5,841 bases of DNA from an uncultured Collinsella sp. GTDB taxonomy: Bacteria; Actinomycetota; Coriobacteriia; Coriobacteriales; Coriobacteriaceae. The position numbers and the translations under genes are program-made. Of the stretch, positions 1 through 3,304 are shown one piece after another. Every line of letters begins with the position of its first letter. Position 1 is the first letter of the stretch. Under the pieces are notes generated by a model. It saw only the letters and a list, made by a program, of their open reading frames with translations, was not told the origin of the DNA and ran no database searches. The stretch spans positions 1 to 5,841 of the forward strand of contig CABUBY010000104.1 in the NCBI GenBank assembly GCA_902489955.1. Direction: 5' to 3'.

Positions 1-32
1 GATGCGTCCGCCGACGAATAGCACCGAATTGG

Positions 33-1427
33 TTACTTCTTGCTCTCGGGCAGGACCAGATCCACGGCAGCGTCCTTGGCAGCATCGATGTGCTGAGCCA
101 CGACCGGCGTCTGCGGAAGGATCAGGTTAAGGACAATGGCCATGATGGCGGTGGGGGTTACGGCATTGGAGCCGATGACGGTGGACACCCAGGCGGGCAT
201 ACCCTCGCCGGCAAGGCAACCGCTGGCCATCCAGATACCCAGGCCAAAGACGACGGAGGTACCGACGATGGTGGTAGTGCGCTGCGTGAGGCCCTCGCGG
301 GTGAACATGCGCACGCCGTTCATGGTGATGGTGCCAAAGACGCCGACGGTCGCGCCGCCGATGACGGGCTGCGGGATAGCGGAAAGGACGGCAGAGAGCT
401 GCGGGAACAAACCAGCGATGGCAAAGACGGTCGCGATGATCACAAAGACCCACTTGTTGACGACCTTGTTGGAGCAGATGATGCCCACGTTCTGGCCAAG
501 GGCGCTGGTGGGAAGACCGCCCAGCAGGCCGCCGACCATAGAGGTGAGGCCCTGGGACACGATAGCGCCGGAGAGCTCGCGCTCGGTGGGCATACGGTCG
601 ATAGAGCCCAGGCAGGCGGCGGAGACGTCACCGATAACCTGGATGGCAACCATGGGGAACACGACGGCGAGGGTAATGCAGACCTCGGGATCAAACTCGA
701 GCGCGTAGGGCATGAGCTTGGGAAGGGCGAAGACCTGAGCGGTAGCAACGCTGGAGAAGTCGATCATGCCAAAGGGGATCGAAACGATCATGCCAACGAT
801 CATGCCAAAGAACACGGATCCCAGCTTGAGCGTGCCCTTGCCAAAGTTGGCGAGCGCAAAGACCACGGCGAAGGTGATAAGAGCGACGCACCAGGCCTGC
901 GGGGTGCCCCACAGCGGCGTGCCCATACCGCCGGCCATATACTTGACGGCCGTGGGATAGAGAGAGACGCCAATGGAGAAGATGACCGTACCGGTCACGA
1001 CGGGCGGGAACAGCCACTTGATCTTGCTGTAGGCCAGACCAAAGAGGACCGCGACGGCGCCGCCGACGATCTCGCCTCCCAACAGCGCGCCAAAGCTAAA
1101 GCCCGAGGCGCCCATGGCCTGCAGGGCCGGGAGGAACGCGAACGAAACGCCCATGACGATGGGCAGGCCGCCGCCGATGCGACGGAAGGGAGCGAAAGCC
1201 TGAAGGGCCGTGTCGATCGCCGAAAGAATGAGCGCGACCTGAATGATATCGGTGCTCTGCTGGCTATTAAAGCCGTAGACGCCGGCCATGATGACCGCCG
1301 GGGTAATGATACCGGCAAACGATGCCAGTACGTGCTGAAGGGCACACGGGATCATTTCCTTAACGGGAGGCATGCCTTCGCGAGTGAACAGGGCTTCAGT
1401 GCCGTTCGTAACCGTCTCCTGGGTCAT
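33..1427 (-). CDS. NCS2/NAT-family nucleobase (likely purine/xanthine-type) permease
   Basis: A 464-residue polytopic inner-membrane protein, the usual length for nucleobase:cation symporter-2 transporters, which import uracil, xanthine, urate or other purines with H+ or Na+. Hydrophobic segments run almost end to end (roughly residues 26-52, 61-78, 112-134, 140-158, 178-222, 248-272, 288-345, 351-367, 386-440). Family marks seen: the QH pair in TM1 (Q31-H32), the IGD motif of TM8 (I265-G266-D267), and the NAT signature QNVGIICSNK at 312-321, whose leading Gln points to the purine branch rather than the uracil branch (which has Glu). Two deviations: the TM8 position normally Glu (Glu272 of E. 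coli XanQ) is Gln263, and the signature Thr is Asn320. The start at 1427 is preferred over an in-frame ATG at 1514 because that ATG abuts the -10 of the likely promoter and adds a polar 29-residue tail; the Shine-Dalgarno match at 1427 (GGTGG) is only fair. Divergent from the YheO-like regulator. Family is sure; exact substrate is not. Confidence 0.93.
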   Translation of the reverse strand: MTQETVTNGTEALFTREGMPPVKEMIPCALQHVLASFAGIITPAVIMAGVYGFNSQQSTDIIQVALILSAIDTALQAFAPFRRIGGGLPIVMGVSFAFLPALQAMGASGFSFGALLGGEIVGGAVAVLFGLAYSKIKWLFPPVVTGTVIFSIGVSLYPTAVKYMAGGMGTPLWGTPQAWCVALITFAVVFALANFGKGTLKLGSVFFGMIVGMIVSIPFGMIDFSSVATAQVFALPKLMPYALEFDPEVCITLAVVFPMVAIQVIGDVSAACLGSIDRMPTERELSGAIVSQGLTSMVGGLLGGLPTSALGQNVGIICSNKVVNKWVFVIIATVFAIAGLFPQLSAVLSAIPQPVIGGATVGVFGTITMNGVRMFTREGLTQRTTTIVGTSVVFGLGIWMASGCLAGEGMPAWVSTVIGSNAVTPTAIMAIVLNLILPQTPVVAQHIDAAKDAAVDLVLPESKK

Positions 1428-1514
1428 TTGACCACCAATCCTCGAAGTAGTTGTTTTCGCATCTAACGCTCTATTGTGACGCAGTGCGGGGTTGAGGTTG
1501 TGCCTTCGTTGCAT

Positions 1515-1543
1515 ATCGTATTAAAGATGGTTCTCATTCTCAA
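1515..1543 (-). promoter_or_regulatory. Probable sigma70-type promoter of the permease gene
   Basis: Read on the minus strand, TTGAGA (1543-1538, five of six matches to TTGACA) is followed after exactly 17 nt by TACGAT (1520-1515, four of six matches to TATAAT). An A/T-rich tract at 1544-1560 lies just upstream, in the place of an UP element. Predicted transcription start is near 1508, giving a leader of about 80 nt before the ATG at 1427. No purine-riboswitch core was recognised in that leader. The call rests on sequence match only. Confidence 0.6.
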
Positions 1544-1570
1544 TAATAATTTTTTGTTATCAGACTATTC

Positions 1571-1580
1571 TTCAGCTGAA
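1571..1580. repeat. Perfect 10-bp palindrome, candidate operator
   Basis: TTCAGCTGAA is exactly equal to its own reverse complement and does not extend further on either side. It sits about 30 bp upstream of the permease -35 box, between the two divergent genes, where an operator for the adjacent YheO-like regulator would be expected. Its length is modest, so chance occurrence is possible. Confidence 0.35.
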
Positions 1581-1766
1581 ATAACTCGTTTCCGCAGGTC
1601 AGGAATGTGTCTGGTCTAAATAACATCTTACTTTTCTTTTGGTCGACCGTTTACCGCCAAAATCATACCGTTCGTCTGCATTACGCAATGTACCTGCGGA
1701 TATACGAGATGATGAGCACCGTGTTACCATGAGAAAAAATTGTTATGAACATTTCCGATTTCACCC

Positions 1767-1773
1767 AAAGGAG
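1767..1773 (+). promoter_or_regulatory. Ribosome-binding site fixing the GTG start of the regulator
   Basis: AAAGGAG is an almost perfect Shine-Dalgarno sequence, six nucleotides before GTG at 1780. The other in-frame candidates, such as the ATG at 1729, lack such a site. This decides the start of the regulator gene. Confidence 0.85.
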
Positions 1774-1779
1774 TTGCCC

Positions 1780-2436
1780 GTGAACGAGACCGTACGTCGC
1801 TTTTTGCCGATGGTCGATTTTCTGGAGCAGATACTCGGCAAAAACAGCGAAATCGTGCTGCACGATTTCTCGGATCCCGACCACGCCATCGTCGATATTC
1901 GCAACGGCATCGTGAGCGGCCGCAAGGTCGGCGGTCCCGCCACCGATCTGGCACTCAAGATCATGCACGACGCCAAGTATCGCGACCTGCCGTTTATTAC
2001 GGGCTACGAGGGGCGCGGTGCCAGCGGCAAGACGTTGGAGTCAGCGACGTACTTTATCCGCGAGAATGACGAGATCGTCGGTATGCTCTGCGTCAACACC
2101 GATCTCTCGACCGTGCGTTCCATCAACGCCATGGCGCAGCAGCTCATGGCGTGCTTCGACGCAGCGCCGACGCGCACGGAGCCCGCCCCTATCGAGGTCG
2201 AAAGCCTTTCGGAGTCCACACAGGAGCTCATCGACCGCAGCATTGCCGAGTTGCTGAGCGCGCGCGGGCTGGACGTAGCGTCACTTGGTCAGAGCGACCG
2301 CGTGGACGTCATTCGCCACCTCAACGGCAACGGGGTGTTCATGCTCAAGGGTGCCGTGGCCTGCGCCGCCACCGCGCTGGGCATCTCGGAGCCCAGCGTC
2401 TACCGTTACCTGCAAAAAGTTCGCAAGGAGGGCTAA
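1780..2436 (+). CDS. YheO-type transcriptional regulator (PAS-like domain plus C-terminal HTH)
   Basis: A 218-residue cytoplasmic DNA-binding protein of the YheO family, whose members include Pseudomonas DauR. The N-terminal part (about residues 5-115) matches the YheO-like PAS domain: a conserved VLHDF (26-30), then IVDIRNGIVSGRKVGGPATD (37-56), and ESATYFIRENDEIVGMLCVN (87-106), which closes the ligand-binding fold. An acidic linker (about 130-150) leads to a C-terminal helix-turn-helix (about 152-215) with the family pattern of a conserved LNGNGVFMLKGAV (181-193) followed by ALGISEPSVYRYL (199-211), whose ISEPSVYRYL part is the likely recognition helix. Start is GTG, chosen from the strong AAAGGAG site; the length is close to the usual 210-240 residues. 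It is divergent from the permease, so control of that gene and of itself is the natural guess. The ligand cannot be read from the sequence. Confidence 0.92.
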   Translation: MNETVRRFLPMVDFLEQILGKNSEIVLHDFSDPDHAIVDIRNGIVSGRKVGGPATDLALKIMHDAKYRDLPFITGYEGRGASGKTLESATYFIRENDEIVGMLCVNTDLSTVRSINAMAQQLMACFDAAPTRTEPAPIEVESLSESTQELIDRSIAELLSARGLDVASLGQSDRVDVIRHLNGNGVFMLKGAVACAATALGISEPSVYRYLQKVRKEG

Positions 2437-2480
2437 CGAGCAAAATGGAGCGCGGCTCCACAAGCGACCCGTCACTTGAC

Positions 2481-2519
2481 AAAAGACCCTGCAGCTCGCA
2501 CGCGCTGCAGGGTCTTTTT
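2481..2519. terminator. Bidirectional intrinsic terminator between regulator and ridA
   Basis: A perfect 15-bp inverted repeat (2481-2495 and 2504-2518) with an 8-nt loop and a GC-rich core (GACCCTGCAGC). It ends in TTTTT on the plus strand and in TTTT on the minus strand, so it can stop both convergent transcripts. It lies 44 nt after the regulator stop and 30 nt after the ridA stop. A separate small hairpin, TGGAGC-gcg-GCTCCA at 2446-2460, follows the regulator stop but has no T-run. Confidence 0.92.
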
Positions 2520-2548
2520 GCATGTCATGTTTAGTTGTTGCCAACGCC

Positions 2549-2926
2549 TTAGAGAGCGGCGACGACCTCGATCTCAACCAGACCGCCAGCCGGAAGGGCG
2601 GCAACCTGGAAAGCGCTGCGCGCGGGGAACGGAGCCTCGAACTTGGAGGCGTAGATCTCGTTCACGGCAGCGAAGTCGGCAATGTCGGCCAGGTAGACCG
2701 TGGTCTTGACGACATCGGCAAAGGTGGCGCCGGCAGCGGTCAGCAGGGCCTCGACGTTGGCGAGGGACTGCTTGGCCTGGGCCTCGACGCCCTCGGGCAT
2801 CTTGCCGGTTGCAGGGTCAATGCCCAGCTGGCCGGACAGAAACACCATGTTGCCGGTCTGGATGCCGGGGGAATACGGGCCGATGGCTGCGGGTGCGTTA
2901 TCGGAAGACACGACGGTCTTGCTCAT
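2549..2926 (-). CDS. ridA: RidA family reactive enamine/imine deaminase
   Basis: A 125-residue protein, the standard size for the trimeric cytosolic RidA (YjgF/YER057c) enzymes, which hydrolyse 2-aminoacrylate and related enamine/imine intermediates released by PLP enzymes such as threonine and serine dehydratase, sparing other PLP enzymes from damage. The start MSKTVVSSDNAPAAIGPYSP is nearly that of E. coli RidA. Active-site counterparts are present: Y18 (E. coli Y17), R103 in FPARSAF (E. coli R105) and E118 in VEIEV (E. coli E120); position 105 is Phe where E. coli has Cys107. SGQLGIDPATG (31-41) and VKTTVYLADIADF (73-85) are also typical. The start is set by AAGGAG at 2933-2938. The gene stands alone, convergent with the regulator and divergent from the U32 gene. 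R103 and E118 mark it as the active RidA subfamily. Confidence 0.95.
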   Translation of the reverse strand: MSKTVVSSDNAPAAIGPYSPGIQTGNMVFLSGQLGIDPATGKMPEGVEAQAKQSLANVEALLTAAGATFADVVKTTVYLADIADFAAVNEIYASKFEAPFPARSAFQVAALPAGGLVEIEVVAAL

Positions 2927-2932
2927 GTTTAT

Positions 2933-2938
2933 CTCCTT
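2933..2938 (-). promoter_or_regulatory. Ribosome-binding site of ridA
   Basis: On the minus strand AAGGAG lies six nucleotides before the ATG at 2926. It fixes the start and excludes the 25 extra codons of open frame upstream, which would run through the leader hairpin. Confidence 0.88.
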
Positions 2939-2959
2939 ACGATCAGTTGAGAAAGCGTG

Positions 2960-3007
2960 AGCGCGGCGTTCACACCGGGAGGCACAGTTCGGTCTGAACA
3001 CCGCGCT
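2960..3007 (-). promoter_or_regulatory. Large stem-loop in the ridA 5' leader
   Basis: Two 13-nt arms, 2960-2972 and 2995-3007, are complementary except at one position, which becomes a G-U pair in the ridA-sense RNA. After one mismatch (2973/2994), four more pairs form (2974-2977 with 2990-2993) around a 12-nt loop. The arms are GC-rich (AGCGCGG core). The hairpin lies 21 nt upstream of the ridA ribosome-binding site and is not followed by a U-run, so it is not an ordinary terminator. In the ridA-sense RNA the loop carries CCUCC, complementary to Shine-Dalgarno-type sequence. If the proposed promoter is right, the hairpin is at the very 5' end of the mRNA. Confidence 0.6.
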
Positions 3008-3015
3008 TGATTGGG

Positions 3016-3044
3016 ATGGTACTCAAGGTTTCTGTTTGATGCAA
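3016..3044 (-). promoter_or_regulatory. Tentative ridA promoter
   Basis: On the minus strand TTGCAT (3044-3039) and TACCAT (3021-3016) are 17 nt apart, with three and four of six consensus matches. The transcription start would be near 3009. A rival -10, TAATAT preceded by TGA (an extended -10 form), lies at about 3047-3054 but has no good -35. The region surely drives ridA; the exact boxes are uncertain. Confidence 0.3.
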
Positions 3045-3075
3045 GAATATTATCAGCTTGCGAGAATAATTTATC
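3040..3075. repeat. Pair of imperfect AT-rich direct repeats upstream of ridA
   Basis: TGCAAGAATATTATC (3040-3054) and TGCGAGAATAATTTATC (3059-3075) differ by one substitution and a 2-nt insertion. Their ends are 19-21 bp apart, about two turns of the helix, so both would face the same side of the DNA. They overlap or abut the tentative ridA -35 region, as expected for binding sites of a regulator. Confidence 0.45.
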
Positions 3076-3126
3076 GCCCAACGGCGCCTGTCGGCCGCTG
3101 AACGGCATGACCGGACGGTGAAGTTC

Positions 3127-3198
3127 AAAATGATCCGTTTCCCTCCGTCCCCATCGGATCAGGCGATCCATAGGGGACGGAGGGAAACGGATCATTTT
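3127..3198. repeat. 72-nt palindromic element with perfect 26-bp arms
   Basis: The arms 3127-3152 and 3173-3198 are exact reverse complements over all 26 positions. The 20-nt centre folds further (GGATC 3156-3160 with GATCC 3165-3169 around a 4-nt loop, plus two pairs flanked by single bulges), so almost the whole element pairs into one rod. The outer arm ends are AAAA and TTTT, with an extra T at 3199, giving terminator-like form on both strands. The core of each arm is the C-rich strand CCGTTTCCCTCCGTCCCC and its complement. It lies between divergent genes, where no terminator is needed, so a dispersed REP/MITE-like palindrome or a leader attenuator of the U32 gene are the main options. No target-site duplication or transposase is visible. 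Confidence 0.85.
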
Positions 3199-3266
3199 TG
3201 CTGCAAGGGCTGCTGAAGACTTTATCCTGCTTGGGCCACAGGGCTCGTCCGCCGCAACAGCACCAC

Positions 3267-3272
3267 TATACT
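3267..3272 (+). promoter_or_regulatory. Candidate -10 box for the U32 gene
   Basis: TATACT matches TATAAT at five of six positions and lies 32 nt before the start codon. No -35 box of quality is found at 16-18 nt upstream, where the sequence is GC-rich. It overlaps a small inverted repeat ATACT-tttg-AGTAT (3268-3281). If this is the promoter, the 72-nt palindrome lies upstream of transcription and cannot act as an attenuator. Confidence 0.4.
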
Positions 3273-3304
3273 TTTGAGTATCTGAGCATTTTGAAAGGCA
3301 GGAT

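Larger units (their letters stand above)
1428..1779. other. Divergent permease/regulator intergenic region (352 bp)
   Basis: This gap holds the control signals of both divergent genes and no convincing gene. It is clearly more A/T-rich than its flanks, most of all between 1510 and 1640 and around 1730-1765. It contains the permease promoter, the TTCAGCTGAA palindrome at 1571-1580 and a smaller palindrome GGTCGACC at 1641-1648. No strong plus-strand promoter for the regulator could be fixed: TTGTTA (1554-1559), 17 nt, TGAAAT (1577-1582) has good spacing but only four of six matches per box. If it is used, the regulator mRNA has a leader of almost 200 nt. The frame of the regulator stays open upstream to 1639, but no start there has a ribosome-binding site. 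Confidence 0.7.
2927..3304. other. Divergent ridA/U32 intergenic region (378 bp)
   Basis: This gap carries no convincing gene; open frames that cross it in either strand lack start signals and run through structured DNA. From the ridA side it holds the ribosome-binding site, the leader stem-loop, the tentative promoter and the two direct repeats. The stretch 3076-3126 is GC-rich and shows nothing recognisable. Then come the 72-nt palindrome and, from 3200 to 3304, the promoter and ribosome-binding region of the U32 gene. Confidence 0.7.

Noticed and set aside
90..1466. 458-codon plus-strand open frame opposite the permease
   Set aside because: Its product is a low-complexity run of G, D, H, A, R and K with no fold or motif, the mirror of a hydrophobic GC-rich gene on the other strand. 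The permease frame has clear family motifs.
1428..1508. Purine or xanthine riboswitch in the permease leader
   Set aside because: The roughly 80-nt leader has no three-way-junction core or paired loops of the purine class and no strong terminator or sequestering hairpin.
1428..1514. N-terminal extension of the permease to the ATG at 1514
   Set aside because: It would add 29 polar residues foreign to the family, and its ATG lies directly against the -10 of the likely promoter, so the predicted mRNA starts downstream of it.
1639..1779. N-terminal extension of the regulator up to 1639
   Set aside because: The extra 47 residues are not like YheO proteins and have no ribosome-binding site, while AAAGGAG lies six nt before the GTG at 1780.
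2927..3001. N-terminal extension of RidA to 3001
   Set aside because: RidA proteins begin at MSKT-like sequence; the extra 25 residues are coded by the leader hairpin and have no ribosome-binding site.
3127..3199. Ordinary intrinsic terminator for an upstream plus-strand gene
   Set aside because: There is no plus-strand gene between 2436 and 3305, and the regulator transcript already meets a strong terminator at 2481-2519. Terminator activity remains possible but would not end a normal gene.
3040..3199. CRISPR array
   Set aside because: There are only two imperfect short direct repeats and one palindrome, without regularly spaced identical repeats or spacers, and no cas gene is present.
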